Assembly (NCBI RefSeq): GCF_024346315.1
Contig: NZ_JAGQCS010000005.1
Location: forward strand, 186,001 to 250,000
Direction: 5' to 3'
Source of the DNA: Cyanobium sp. ATX 6F1
GTDB lineage: Bacteria; Cyanobacteriota; Cyanobacteriia; PCC-6307; Cyanobiaceae
Length of the DNA: 64,000 nt
The notes below the pieces were generated by a model. The model had not been told where the DNA came from. It ran no database searches and saw only the letters and a list, made by a program, of their open reading frames with translations. The position numbers were made by a program, and so were the translations under genes. This document shows positions 9,404-18,427 of this stretch, one piece after another. How positions within the stretch are numbered: the stretch's first letter is position 1; every line of letters begins with the position of its first letter.

Positions 9404-10434
9404 AGCCTCGTTCCGCCCAGACGCCTGAGACGACTTCGCAGCTGAGCCAGGCGCACCTCTAGCCGACTGGGGGACATGAGCGGCGCATCGCCCGCCAGCA
9501 GCCGGTCCCAGTGGGCGTCGATGGCCACCAGAGCTTCGCGCCAGCGCAGCTGCAGCGCCCCCTCGGAGCACTGATGCAGCCGCTCGGCCAAGCGCACCGG
9601 ATCGGCCAGGAAGGCGGCCGGGTCGGCCACCGCCGCCGCGATCCGCTCCAGATCGGCGCTGAGGGTGCCTGCGCCGATCTGGTGCCCCAGACGGCCGGGG
9701 TCGAGGCCGTCGGCGAGGGCATGGTTGAGGCTGCTGAACACCACGCAGCCGCTGGCCATGGCCTCCAAGGGCGGCAGTCCGAAGCCCTCGCTCACCCCCC
9801 GGCCGCGCCAGTAGTCGGCGGAGTCGTAGAGGTAGACCCTGGCGGAACGGAACAGATCCACCAGATCCTCCACCCAGCCGCTCTGCACCTCCACCCGTAG
9901 CCCCCGGGCCCGTAGCGCGGGCACCAGCTGCCTGAGCACATAGGCGCTGCTCTTACGCGCCTGCACCAGCACGTCGATCGGCCGCCGGGCGACCCGGGCA
10001 GGATCGCGCACGGCGCCGTCGTCGCCCCAACGGGGCTCGATCGCATTGGGCACCAGAAACAACGGGTTCCGCGGGGCCCGATCGCCCCAATAGCCCAGGG
10101 TGTTGGGGCTCACCGCCAGCACCGGCACCCCGGGGGGGAGATCGAAGCCATAGCCGCTGCTGTGGGCGTGGTAGGCGCTGGGGCGGCCCCGCAGACGCCG
10201 CAGCAGCTTGGGCACGTCGAACCCCCAGCTCACCACCCACAGGGCCTGGCCGGGGCTTGGTTCGTTGCGCAGCAGATCGGGAAGAAACGGCCTGCCCGGC
10301 TCCCGGCGCCGGTAGGTGACCAGCTCAGACCCCGTGAGGGCCCCTACCAGGCGGGCGGTCTGCAGTTCCACCTGCAGGCCGCCGCAGCGGAACTTCCCCG
10401 TGGTGCCGGGGACCAGAAAGCGGAGCGGACGCAA
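9400..10434 (-). CDS. GT4-like glycosyltransferase, intact copy A
   Basis: 344 aa. The C-terminal half has the retaining glycosyltransferase family 4 signature: EGFGLPPLEAMASGCVVFSS, the E-x7-E donor site, preceded by a NAIEP-type loop and a helix ending in RSARVYLYDSADY. The N-terminal domain is Rossmann-like (FLVPGTTGKFRCGGLQVEL). It likely adds a sugar to a surface glycan; donor unknown. The stop overlaps the TTG start of the next gene, and the gene lies 10 bases after heme oxygenase, so ho1-GT-GT probably form one transcript. The first two thirds (upstream of base 9769) are duplicated at 14212-14877. Confidence 0.8.
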   Translation of the reverse strand: MRPLRFLVPGTTGKFRCGGLQVELQTARLVGALTGSELVTYRRREPGRPFLPDLLRNEPSPGQALWVVSWGFDVPKLLRRLRGRPSAYHAHSSGYGFDLPPGVPVLAVSPNTLGYWGDRAPRNPLFLVPNAIEPRWGDDGAVRDPARVARRPIDVLVQARKSSAYVLRQLVPALRARGLRVEVQSGWVEDLVDLFRSARVYLYDSADYWRGRGVSEGFGLPPLEAMASGCVVFSSLNHALADGLDPGRLGHQIGAGTLSADLERIAAAVADPAAFLADPVRLAERLHQCSEGALQLRWREALVAIDAHWDRLLAGDAPLMSPSRLEVRLAQLRSRLRRLGGTRL

Positions 10435-11318
10435 AGCCGGGCGCTCAGGCGGCCACGACCTCAGTGCTGCCGGTGCGCTGACGGCGGGTGAGGAAGCCGA
10501 ACAGCACCTTGCCGATGGCGGCCACCAGGTTGCCTTCGAGCTCCTGGAACATGGTCATGTTCAGGTGGAACGCCTCATTGGCTTCCTCAACGATGCGATC
10601 GGCCGTGGCCTGGTCGATCGGCAGCTGATCGAGGGTGGCGCGGTAGGTGACCTTGAAGGCCTTCTCGTCGTCGATGGCCTCGAACTCGTAGAAGTTCAGG
10701 CCATCAGTTTCGCCCAGGTTCATGGCCTTCTGGGCAATGTTCTTGAGGATCTGGCCGCCAGAGAGATCGCCCAGATAGCGGGTGTAGTGGTGGCCCACCA
10801 GCAGCTCGGGCGACTCAGCCGCCACTTGGTGGAGGCGGGCCACGTAGGCGGCCGCCGCGGGTGAGGGCTTGATCTGGTTGCGCCAGTCGGGGCCGAAGTA
10901 GTAGGCCAGGTCGGCCTCGAGGCTCTCGCGGCGGTTGAGCTGCTCAAAAGCCACCGGACCCACCACGGGATGGTTCTTGAGCTTGCCGATTTCCTCCTCC
11001 ATCGCGGCGTAGACGAAGTAGAGGTCGGCCACAAGCTTGCGGTAGCTGGCCTTGTCAACGACCCCCTTGAGGAAGCAGGTCACGAAACCGGTGTTCTCGG
11101 CCATGGTGTGGGACTTCTTGGTCCCTTCACGCAGTTGGGTGGCAAGGGCGACGGTCATCGTCGAAACGGGCGCTCGAAAACGCGGCATGGCAGACGTTCA
11201 AAGCTACGCGGGGGCTTCCGGTGACCGGCGGCAAGGTTGCGAAGGGTTACGCGCCAGCCAATCTCCTCGAACGGATCGGTCTACCGGTCGACCAATCGAT
11301 CAGCTCAAGGGTCGTCCC
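9769..11318. repeat. 1.55-kb direct repeat, copy A
   Basis: This stretch recurs at 14212-15761 with a constant offset of 4,443 bases. Every part I compared by eye was identical, and all translated frames across it match. It contains the whole heme oxygenase gene, its upstream region, and the first part of the GT4-like gene. On the left, similarity continues imperfectly for about 40 bases (three mismatches) and then vanishes inside the glycosyltransferase. On the right, it stops at GTCGTCCC. Confidence 0.9.
10445..11158 (-). CDS. ho1: heme oxygenase, copy A
   Basis: Ferredoxin-dependent heme oxygenase opens heme to biliverdin IX-alpha, the precursor of phycobilin chromophores. I chose the ATG at 11158, giving 237 aa and placing the proximal heme-ligand histidine at H17 (EGTKKSH), its usual position in cyanobacterial HO-1. 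An upstream ATG at 11188 would add ten residues. The distal helix glycines are present (LSGGQILKN), and the length is usual for the family. The gene is followed after 10 bases by a glycosyltransferase, an unusual partner. An apparently identical copy lies at 14888-15601. Confidence 0.95.
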   Translation of the reverse strand: MTVALATQLREGTKKSHTMAENTGFVTCFLKGVVDKASYRKLVADLYFVYAAMEEEIGKLKNHPVVGPVAFEQLNRRESLEADLAYYFGPDWRNQIKPSPAAAAYVARLHQVAAESPELLVGHHYTRYLGDLSGGQILKNIAQKAMNLGETDGLNFYEFEAIDDEKAFKVTYRATLDQLPIDQATADRIVEEANEAFHLNMTMFQELEGNLVAAIGKVLFGFLTRRQRTGSTEVVAA

Positions 11319-11488
11319 ACCAGTCTTGCCAGAAGGCCAATGAAAATAAGATCGAAGACGCCCACTGTCAACGACACGCCGAGCAGCACAAGCAGACCTC
11401 GCAGCCGCTGTCTGGGCAGGTAGCCAAGGAGCGCGCTGATCTGGTACGAGGTGGCGCTGTTAAGCAACCTGCCCTGAGGGAGACGCAC
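11300..11488 (-). pseudogene. truncated start of an ABC exporter-like gene
   Basis: A 62-residue frame from a GTG at 11488. It resembles the N-terminal end of an ABC exporter transmembrane domain: LGYLPRQRLRGLLVLLGVSL, then a hydrophobic helix through FDLIFIGLLARLVG. The frame runs into the repeat edge at 11318 and stops at 11300, so the remainder, including any ATPase domain, is missing. The simplest inference is that the duplication junction cut this gene. The similarity is to a short, weakly conserved region, so the family call is tentative. Confidence 0.45.
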
Positions 11489-11654
11489 TCTGCGTCGGAA
11501 TCGTGAATCCGGGCTACTGCCTACAGAGCCAGCCCTTTGGTACTGCCCACCCGTGGATTCACCGAAGCCAGAATAGTTAAAGTCGTATAGTTAGTGGTAC
11601 CCGGCACAACCACCTCCCGATCCACCACGAGGCCAGCCAGAGAACCGTTCGACC

Positions 11655-12518
11655 TCAGGCCAGGGGTCCGGCCGTGGATGCGGGCCACGGGTAGCCGCCA
11701 ATTTGGTAATCCTGCCCATACAGTCGGTTCACCCGCGCACGCAGCCCCGGAGTGAAGAACACATCGAGCCTGCTGGCAGCACCCTTCAGCTTCGCGGGCT
11801 TGCCCGGAACACTGAACTGGCGCTCGATCCTGTGGGGGCCGCTCAGATCAAGCCCGGTTGTTCGAAGACCGCGGCTGCCAAGCAGCGCCGGGAGCCATTG
11901 AGCAAGCTCCTCAAGCCGATAAATGGCATCGTATTGATCCGGAGGCAAAGCCAGCAGATCAACCTGAGGCCACCAGTGGGCATCATCGTGCAAGCCACCA
12001 GCCTCCAGGTAAGCGACAAAGCGAGCGAATCCTTCAGCGCTAGCATCACCAAAGCCGCCAGCGCTGCTATAGCGATGGGAGTGGCCAGAGCCAACTTTTT
12101 CCAAAAAGGCAGAAAGTATCCGTGCTTCCGGATGCCGCATCACAGCAAAATAGAAGCAGCGCTGAAGCCGCAACAACTCGATGGGTTGCTTCAGCACTTG
12201 TCTAATGTTCATGCCAATTGCAATGGCATCATCCTTAGCCCTATGATAGGGCTGGAGCGGATTTGCAGGAACCCCGGCAATCGCATCTCTAAGATACAAA
12301 AGCATTGAGGAATTGCCACTTTTCTTAATACGATTATAAACAAGTCCCTGTCTAGGGTAAAATACCAAGCTGTGGGCAGTGCTTGGATTGCATCCCCGGC
12401 GTCCGCTGAGAGCATTGAACAGCCTTGCCGCTAGCCGATCCTTGATCCCTATTTCGCGGCCTTTTCCGATACGGATTGATCTCGGAGGCTCCCATTCATT
12501 CTGCATTCGTTTTCCCAC
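11655..12518 (-). CDS. sulfotransferase family protein
   Basis: 287 aa; start ATG at 12518, with an ATG at 12506 as an alternative. It has the layout of PAPS-dependent carbohydrate sulfotransferases: a 5'-phosphosulfate-type loop near residue 63 (YNRIKKSGNSSML) and a 3'-phosphate site near residue 128 (FAVMRHPEARILSAFLEK), with the conserved RxxxxxxS spacing. It probably transfers sulfate to a surface polysaccharide or glycan. It sits between the two repeat copies, divergent from the broken ligase-like gene. The canonical lysine of the first loop is shifted, so activity is not certain. Confidence 0.7.
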   Translation of the reverse strand: MGKRMQNEWEPPRSIRIGKGREIGIKDRLAARLFNALSGRRGCNPSTAHSLVFYPRQGLVYNRIKKSGNSSMLLYLRDAIAGVPANPLQPYHRAKDDAIAIGMNIRQVLKQPIELLRLQRCFYFAVMRHPEARILSAFLEKVGSGHSHRYSSAGGFGDASAEGFARFVAYLEAGGLHDDAHWWPQVDLLALPPDQYDAIYRLEELAQWLPALLGSRGLRTTGLDLSGPHRIERQFSVPGKPAKLKGAASRLDVFFTPGLRARVNRLYGQDYQIGGYPWPASTAGPLA

Positions 12519-12623
12519 ACCTGGCTCGTATCTACACCAACACGATAGGCTCTATTGTGAGCGGTGTTCTCATGGCTCCTGCGCACAGCCACTATATCAG
12601 ATACTTCACCGCAAGCATCAGCG

Positions 12624-13819
12624 ATGAACCGCCGATGGATTGTTAAACTTGCTGAAGCAGCATTGCTGGCTTTGGCGATCACGGCCATTTGACTGATGCC
12701 AGATGAGCCGCAGATCAGCGCTGCACTGACCACCGCGTGGGTTCTCGTTGGCCTATGCGGACAAGCAAAATCAAGGATCTGGGCATTTGCGGTAGGTACA
12801 ATCATACTACTGAATTTGCGAGGAATTGTGCTGAGTGAAGGCCCACGGCCGGTTTCCCATATGGATTACGTGCTTCTGATTGCAGCTTTCCTGAGCGGCC
12901 AGGGCAAGAGCCTGTGATTATTGGCGGTTGCAGGCAACAAGCCTCTGCCTGGCAGTCGCCACAGGAGCCGCGCTGAACATGAATCGTATCCTAGTCCATA
13001 TCCTCGCCAGCGATATCGAAGGATTCAAATTAGGGGTTTTTACTGATTAACCATACGGCCCTGCTGTCAGGCTTGGCTGCCGTTGCAGGTGCGGCGGCTT
13101 TCCAGCTGACCAAGAACCAACCCATCCGCCTGCTGATCGGACTGGGCACATTGCTCTATACAGTCATGGTTCTTGGAACCCAGTCAAGAGCCGGACTGGG
13201 TCTCATTCCCATCACCCTGATCATGGGATGGGCACTGCGCCATGGCGCAATGAAACGTCACTGGAAAACCTTCAGACTGAAAGGCCCAGAGGCGGCTGTA
13301 TTAGCTGGCACCTCAATCGTTCTTTTAGGTGTTTTCATTCTTCGCGAAACTCCCCAGATTCAAGAGCTCACAAAGGCAGCCACCGAGCTCTACGGAGAAG
13401 AAAATCTTATTAGTGACCAAGGCCGGATCGATCTTTGGCGTTGCTATGCAAGTCTACCTTTCAGTGGCAACAATCGCTTTCTTTTTGGGGCAGGCTATGG
13501 CAAGGCTCGCCAACTCTGCCAAATATTCCTACCTGGTCACGATCGACCGCTGACTCATGCTCACAACCTACCCCTGCAAATCTGGGCCAAATCTGGCACC
13601 CTGCCACTTGCGGCGCTGCTAGTTGCGCTTGCAACTCTGGGGCTTCGGCTATGGCGTCGACTACGCTTTAACGCCACCATCACGGGTCTAACTGCACTTT
13701 TCATGTACGCACTTTTATTCAACCTCCTAGAGCTAGGCATGCTCAAGGTGCGGTGCCCCTTCTCACAGCGTTGTTTGGCCATCTACTATCGACTGCTCTT
13801 GCGGAACAACCGAAGCTAG
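12624..13819 (+). pseudogene. O-antigen ligase-like gene, broken in several places
   Basis: The last 260 codons carry hydrophobic helices and the Wzy_C-type loop (GTQSRAGLGLIP, then LTHAHNLPLQIWAKSG), typical of O-antigen ligases and polymerases. Upstream the same protein can be followed in pieces: a likely start at ATG 12624 (MNRRWIVKLAEAALL), an in-frame TGA at 12690-12692, a membrane fragment to the TGA at 12915-12917, then a different frame (LQATSLCLAVATGAALN...VFTD) to about 13050, and then the main frame from about 13034. One nonsense codon and two frameshifts make function unlikely. It lies within the 2.9-kb segment between the repeats. Confidence 0.65.
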
Positions 13820-13843
13820 GCGCCGAACGCGATGCAAATGCGG

Positions 13844-14877
13844 TCAAAGTAAACCAAGTTTGCTTAGAAGTACATCCTTGAATAGACGAAAACGCAACGC
13901 ACGGGGTGATGGAACCTTAAGCATGCTGGAGCGCTGGTTCAGAACCCGGTGCCAATGATGCCTGATCTGCTCAAGCCCCAACCGCCAACGCTGCAACAGA
14001 ACTTCCTCGCCCACTTGCTGAAGCAATGTCTCCAATTCAGCGACCGCAGGCTGCCAGACCGTTGGCTCCGCAACAGCCGCCACAATCCGCCGAGATCCAC
14101 CTCCAGCGTGCCGCAGCCGATCTGATGGCCCACCACCCCTGGATCCAGCAAGTCTGCCAAGGCGTTGTTATGGCTGCTGAACACCACACAGCCACTGGCC
14201 ATGGCCTCCAGGGGCGGCAGTCCGAAGCCCTCGCTCACCCCCCGGCCGCGCCAGTAGTCGGCGGAGTCGTAGAGGTAGACCCTGGCGGAACGGAACAGAT
14301 CCACCAGATCCTCCACCCAGCCGCTCTGCACCTCCACCCGTAGCCCCCGGGCCCGTAGCGCGGGCACCAGCTGCCTGAGCACATAGGCGCTGCTCTTACG
14401 CGCCTGCACCAGCACGTCGATCGGCCGCCGGGCGACCCGGGCAGGATCGCGCACGGCGCCGTCGTCGCCCCAACGGGGCTCGATCGCATTGGGCACCAGA
14501 AACAACGGGTTCCGCGGGGCCCGATCGCCCCAATAGCCCAGGGTGTTGGGGCTCACCGCCAGCACCGGCACCCCGGGGGGGAGATCGAAGCCATAGCCGC
14601 TGCTGTGGGCGTGGTAGGCGCTGGGGCGGCCCCGCAGACGCCGCAGCAGCTTGGGCACGTCGAACCCCCAGCTCACCACCCACAGGGCCTGGCCGGGGCT
14701 TGGTTCGTTGCGCAGCAGATCGGGAAGAAACGGCCTGCCCGGCTCCCGGCGCCGGTAGGTGACCAGCTCAGACCCCGTGAGGGCCCCTACCAGGCGGGCG
14801 GTCTGCAGTTCCACCTGCAGGCCGCCGCAGCGGAACTTCCCCGTGGTGCCGGGGACCAGAAAGCGGAGCGGACGCAA
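13844..14877 (-). pseudogene. GT4-like glycosyltransferase copy B, chimeric and frameshifted
   Basis: From the ATG at 14877 down to about base 14212 it is the same as the gene at 9400-10434. Past that point the sequence diverges: copy B reads GHQIGCGTLEVDL where copy A reads GHQIGAGTLSADL, and the rest shows only weak similarity. Near 14093 one base appears to be missing. The frame from 14877 then runs to a stop at 13939 as unrelated sequence, whereas the shifted frame gives a family-like end (IVAAVAEPTVW..., LLQRWRLGLEQI...) stopping at 13844. It looks like a recombinant of two related genes with a later frameshift. Confidence 0.75.
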
Positions 14878-15761
14878 AGCCGGGCGCTCAGGCGGCCACG
14901 ACCTCAGTGCTGCCGGTGCGCTGACGGCGGGTGAGGAAGCCGAACAGCACCTTGCCGATGGCGGCCACCAGGTTGCCTTCGAGCTCCTGGAACATGGTCA
15001 TGTTCAGGTGGAACGCCTCATTGGCTTCCTCAACGATGCGATCGGCCGTGGCCTGGTCGATCGGCAGCTGATCGAGGGTGGCGCGGTAGGTGACCTTGAA
15101 GGCCTTCTCGTCGTCGATGGCCTCGAACTCGTAGAAGTTCAGGCCATCAGTTTCGCCCAGGTTCATGGCCTTCTGGGCAATGTTCTTGAGGATCTGGCCG
15201 CCAGAGAGATCGCCCAGATAGCGGGTGTAGTGGTGGCCCACCAGCAGCTCGGGCGACTCAGCCGCCACTTGGTGGAGGCGGGCCACGTAGGCGGCCGCCG
15301 CGGGTGAGGGCTTGATCTGGTTGCGCCAGTCGGGGCCGAAGTAGTAGGCCAGGTCGGCCTCGAGGCTCTCGCGGCGGTTGAGCTGCTCAAAAGCCACCGG
15401 ACCCACCACGGGATGGTTCTTGAGCTTGCCGATTTCCTCCTCCATCGCGGCGTAGACGAAGTAGAGGTCGGCCACAAGCTTGCGGTAGCTGGCCTTGTCA
15501 ACGACCCCCTTGAGGAAGCAGGTCACGAAACCGGTGTTCTCGGCCATGGTGTGGGACTTCTTGGTCCCTTCACGCAGTTGGGTGGCAAGGGCGACGGTCA
15601 TCGTCGAAACGGGCGCTCGAAAACGCGGCATGGCAGACGTTCAAAGCTACGCGGGGGCTTCCGGTGACCGGCGGCAAGGTTGCGAAGGGTTACGCGCCAG
15701 CCAATCTCCTCGAACGGATCGGTCTACCGGTCGACCAATCGATCAGCTCAAGGGTCGTCCC
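14212..15761. repeat. 1.55-kb direct repeat, copy B
   Basis: Partner of 9769-11318, same orientation. The right edge is followed within four bases by a small palindrome and the antitoxin gene; the left edge lies inside the glycosyltransferase. Because the right side joins the icd-glcF core genes, this copy is more likely the ancestral location of ho1; that is an inference from context. Confidence 0.9.
14888..15601 (-). CDS. ho1: heme oxygenase, copy B
   Basis: Same 237-aa product as copy A, with H17 as proximal heme ligand and the LSGGQILKN distal helix. It has an identical upstream region up to the repeat edge 160 bases before the ATG, so both copies probably share promoter elements and expression. 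Downstream it leads into the frameshifted glycosyltransferase. The lack of any visible difference between the copies means the duplication is recent or is being homogenised, or else is an assembly artefact. Confidence 0.95.
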   Translation of the reverse strand: MTVALATQLREGTKKSHTMAENTGFVTCFLKGVVDKASYRKLVADLYFVYAAMEEEIGKLKNHPVVGPVAFEQLNRRESLEADLAYYFGPDWRNQIKPSPAAAAYVARLHQVAAESPELLVGHHYTRYLGDLSGGQILKNIAQKAMNLGETDGLNFYEFEAIDDEKAFKVTYRATLDQLPIDQATADRIVEEANEAFHLNMTMFQELEGNLVAAIGKVLFGFLTRRQRTGSTEVVAA

Positions 15762-15764
15762 CCT

Positions 15765-15780
15765 AGTCTGATACCAGACT
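15765..15780. promoter_or_regulatory. small palindrome, candidate antitoxin operator
   Basis: AGTCTG-ATAC-CAGACT is a perfect 6-bp inverted repeat ending 13 bases before the antitoxin ATG. Phd/YefM-type antitoxins usually repress their own operon through such palindromes. The position fits, but binding is inferred. Confidence 0.4.
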
Positions 15781-15793
15781 TGGTGCTGAGCAG

Positions 15794-16045
15794 ATGACCA
15801 CCTTCAGCGCCCAAGAGGCCAAAACCCACTTCGCCGCCTTGCTCGATCGGGTGGAACGGGGGGAAAGCCTGGTGATCAGCCGACGCAACAAGACCATTGC
15901 CGAACTGCGTCCGCTGGCAAGCCCCCTTCCCAGCGCACCCCGTCAACTCGGCCAAGCGGTGGATGCGGGTATCCCCATCCCGCCCAGCTTTTTTGAACCC
16001 CTTCCCGATGACCTTCAGGCCGCCTTTGAAGGCCTGGTCCCATGA
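15794..16045 (+). CDS. Phd/YefM-type antitoxin
   Basis: 83 aa. The N-terminal half has the Phd/YefM fold signature: FSAQEAKTHFAALLDRVERG, then a strand with SLVISRRNKTIAELRPL. This part normally dimerises and binds operator DNA, while the C-terminal tail wraps the toxin. The stop codon overlaps the next start as ATGA, the usual arrangement for a toxin-antitoxin pair. A small palindrome lies just upstream. The pair is at the edge of the direct repeat, a common site for such modules at island borders. Confidence 0.85.
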   Translation: MTTFSAQEAKTHFAALLDRVERGESLVISRRNKTIAELRPLASPLPSAPRQLGQAVDAGIPIPPSFFEPLPDDLQAAFEGLVP

Positions 16046-16434
16046 AGCCAGGCCTGCTGCTCGATAGCTGCACCTTTCTTTGGATGCTGCGAACGCCTGA
16101 TGAGCTTTCGAGCAAGGCCCGAGACGCGCTTGTCGATCCAAGCAGACCCCTTTTCCTCAGCGTGGTGAGCGAGTGGGAAATGGTTCTCAAAGCCCAGGCC
16201 GGACGACTTCCGTTTCCCGAGCCCCCTGCCGCTTACATCCTGCGGGAGCGCTTACGCCATGGCATCGAAACCTTGCCCTTGCAAGAAGGTGCGCTCACCC
16301 ATCTCAGCAAACTGCCCGACCATCACCGCGATCCTTTCGATCGCATGCTCATTTGTCAGGCGATCGAGCACGGCCTTGAACTGGTGACCTCGGACCGAGC
16401 CATCCAGCTCTATCCGATTCGAGTGCTCTGGTGA
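16042..16434 (+). CDS. PIN-domain toxin, VapC type
   Basis: 130 aa. PIN-domain ribonuclease with the expected acidic residues: D8 in [12 protein letters not shown]48 in [11 protein letters not shown], and D96/D100 in [15 protein letters not shown], followed by a late SD (TSDRAI). Such toxins cleave RNA, often tRNA or rRNA, when the antitoxin is lost. It overlaps the antitoxin gene by four bases and is likely translated with it. All catalytic positions look intact. Confidence 0.85.
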   Translation: MKPGLLLDSCTFLWMLRTPDELSSKARDALVDPSRPLFLSVVSEWEMVLKAQAGRLPFPEPPAAYILRERLRHGIETLPLQEGALTHLSKLPDHHRDPFDRMLICQAIEHGLELVTSDRAIQLYPIRVLW

Positions 16435-16445
16435 GCCCTGGCCTT

Positions 16446-16889
16446 TCAGGCCGCCAAGCGCTCGCCCTCAAACAGCTCAAACAGCTCCCGGCAGAAGGTC
16501 TGCAGCTTGGTGACCACGGCGGCCTCGGGCAAGAGACTGCCGTTGGGTTCCCAGGCGCCCACGGTGGCCAGGCGCCACTGCTCGCCGTGGAAGGTCATGC
16601 CGCTGATCAACACCCCCAGAAGCCGCGGACGCTCGGTCGATCCGCGCTCCGGTCGCTGGGCCAGGCGCAATTGCACCAGCAAGCTGCGGCACTGCAGCCG
16701 GGGGCTCCAGCCGGGGAAGTGGAAGGCCAGGTCGATCGATTCCCGCTCCTGAAACTGACGCGTGAGCGGGTCATCGCGCCAGGGGTTGAGGTTGGCCTTG
16801 GCGGCGGGGAACTGCTGACGAAACAGGCCGGCCGCCGTGGCGATCGCCTGGGTGATCTCCAGGGTGCGTGCCTGATCCGCCGCGTTCAT
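16446..16889 (-). CDS. conserved hypothetical protein
   Basis: 147 aa from the ATG at 16889 ([12 protein letters not shown]). It is a soluble alpha/beta-looking protein without membrane segments, with [15 protein letters not shown]-like and [17 protein letters not shown] stretches. I do not recognise a named family. It converges on the toxin gene (11 bases apart) and is divergent from icd, with only 69 bases between the starts, so the two share a promoter region. The longer frame from 17039 would overlap icd and is not favoured. Confidence 0.6.
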   Translation of the reverse strand: MNAADQARTLEITQAIATAAGLFRQQFPAAKANLNPWRDDPLTRQFQERESIDLAFHFPGWSPRLQCRSLLVQLRLAQRPERGSTERPRLLGVLISGMTFHGEQWRLATVGAWEPNGSLLPEAAVVTKLQTFCRELFELFEGERLAA

Positions 16890-16958
16890 GCCGTTTCCCC
16901 TGAGCAGAACGGGGTGAATGCGCAACCTAATCTCGGCGCTCCGCAACTGCTGGCGTCG

Positions 16959-18404
16959 ATGGCGATCACCGAACAGAAGGCCTACGAGAAGCTCACGCCC
17001 CCCACCAACGGCACGGCGATTCGCTTCGAGAACGGCCAACCGATCGTCCCAAGCGACCCGATCATTCCCTTCATCCGCGGCGATGGCACCGGCGTCGACA
17101 TCTGGCCCGCCACCCAGCGGGTGCTGGATGCGGCGGTGGCCAAGGCCTACGGCGGCGAGCGGCGGATCGAGTGGTTCAAGGTTTTCGCGGGCGACGAGGC
17201 CTGCGAGCTCTATGGCACCTACCAGTACCTCCCCCAGGACACGCTCACGGCAATCGAGCAGTTCGGCGTGGCGATCAAGGGCCCGCTGACCACGCCGATC
17301 GGTGGTGGCATCCGCTCACTCAACGTGGCCCTGCGCCAGATCTTCGATCTCTACTGCTGCGTTCGCCCCTGCCGCTACTACGAGGGCACCCCCAGCCCCC
17401 ACAAGCGGCCGCAGGATCTCGATGTGATCGTCTACCGGGAGAACACCGAAGACATCTACATGGGGATCGAGTGGGCCTCCGATGACCCGGTGGGCATCGA
17501 ACTGATCCGCCACCTCAACGACGAGGTGATCCCCGCCAACGGCAAGCTCAAGGGCCGCCGCATCCCCGAAGGGGCCGGCATCGGCATCAAGCCGGTGAGC
17601 AAATTCGGCACCCAGCGCCACGCGCGCAAGGCGATCCAGCACGCCCTTGGCCTCGAGGGCGCCAAGCGCCACGTGACCCTCGTGCACAAGGGCAACATCA
17701 TGAAATTCACCGAAGGTGCCTTCCGCGACTGGGGCTACGAACTGGCCACCACCGAGTTCCGCGACGTCTGCGTGACCGAGCGCGAGAGCTGGATCCTCTC
17801 CAACCTGGAGCGCAACCACGGCCTCACGGTCGAGGCCAACGCGCGCATGATCGAACCAGGCTACGACAGCCTCACCCCCGAGAAGAAAGCGGCGGTGGAT
17901 GAGGAGGTGAAGGGGGTGATCGAGGCCATCGGCGAGAGCCACGGCTACGGCAAGTGGAAGAGCATGGTGCTCGTCGACGACCGCATCGCCGACAGCATCT
18001 TCCAGCAGATCCAGACCCGGCCCCAGGAGTATTCGGTGCTCTGCACCCTCAACCTCAACGGCGACTACATCTCCGACGCCGCCGCCGCCGTGGTGGGGGG
18101 CCTGGGGATGGCCCCTGGCGCCAACATCGGCGACAACGCGGCGATCTTCGAGGCCACCCACGGCACGGCCCCCAAGCACGCCGGCCTCGATCGCATCAAC
18201 CCCGGTTCGGTGATCCTGAGCGGCGTGATGATGCTCGAATACCTGGGATGGCAAGAGGCGGCCGATCTGATCACCGCCGGGATCAGCGCCGCCATCGCCA
18301 ACGGCGAAGTCACCTACGACCTGGCGCGGTTGATGGAGCCCCGGGTGGAGCCGGTGAGCTGCTCGGGCTTCGCCGAGGCCGTGGTGCGGCACTTCGGGGG
18401 GTGA
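16959..18404 (+). CDS. icd: NADP-dependent isocitrate dehydrogenase
   Basis: 481 aa, usual for the cyanobacterial enzyme, which oxidises isocitrate to 2-oxoglutarate, the carbon skeleton for nitrogen assimilation. The start ATG at 16959 gives [12 protein letters not shown]. Landmarks in order: [14 protein letters not shown]; substrate arginines around [33 protein letters not shown]; the metal and lysine region [16 protein letters not shown] and [14 protein letters not shown]; and the coenzyme loop [19 protein letters not shown]. Followed after 23 bases by glcF on the same strand, so an operon is plausible. Confidence 0.95.
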   Translation: MAITEQKAYEKLTPPTNGTAIRFENGQPIVPSDPIIPFIRGDGTGVDIWPATQRVLDAAVAKAYGGERRIEWFKVFAGDEACELYGTYQYLPQDTLTAIEQFGVAIKGPLTTPIGGGIRSLNVALRQIFDLYCCVRPCRYYEGTPSPHKRPQDLDVIVYRENTEDIYMGIEWASDDPVGIELIRHLNDEVIPANGKLKGRRIPEGAGIGIKPVSKFGTQRHARKAIQHALGLEGAKRHVTLVHKGNIMKFTEGAFRDWGYELATTEFRDVCVTERESWILSNLERNHGLTVEANARMIEPGYDSLTPEKKAAVDEEVKGVIEAIGESHGYGKWKSMVLVDDRIADSIFQQIQTRPQEYSVLCTLNLNGDYISDAAAAVVGGLGMAPGANIGDNAAIFEATHGTAPKHAGLDRINPGSVILSGVMMLEYLGWQEAADLITAGISAAIANGEVTYDLARLMEPRVEPVSCSGFAEAVVRHFGG

Positions 18405-18427
18405 AGCAGCGGGGCAGACTGGCTCCT

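Noticed and set aside
12449-12805. A 118-codon minus-strand frame between the sulfotransferase and the ligase-like gene
   Set aside because: It overlaps the 5' end of the sulfotransferase and lies opposite the ligase remnant, with no family pattern.
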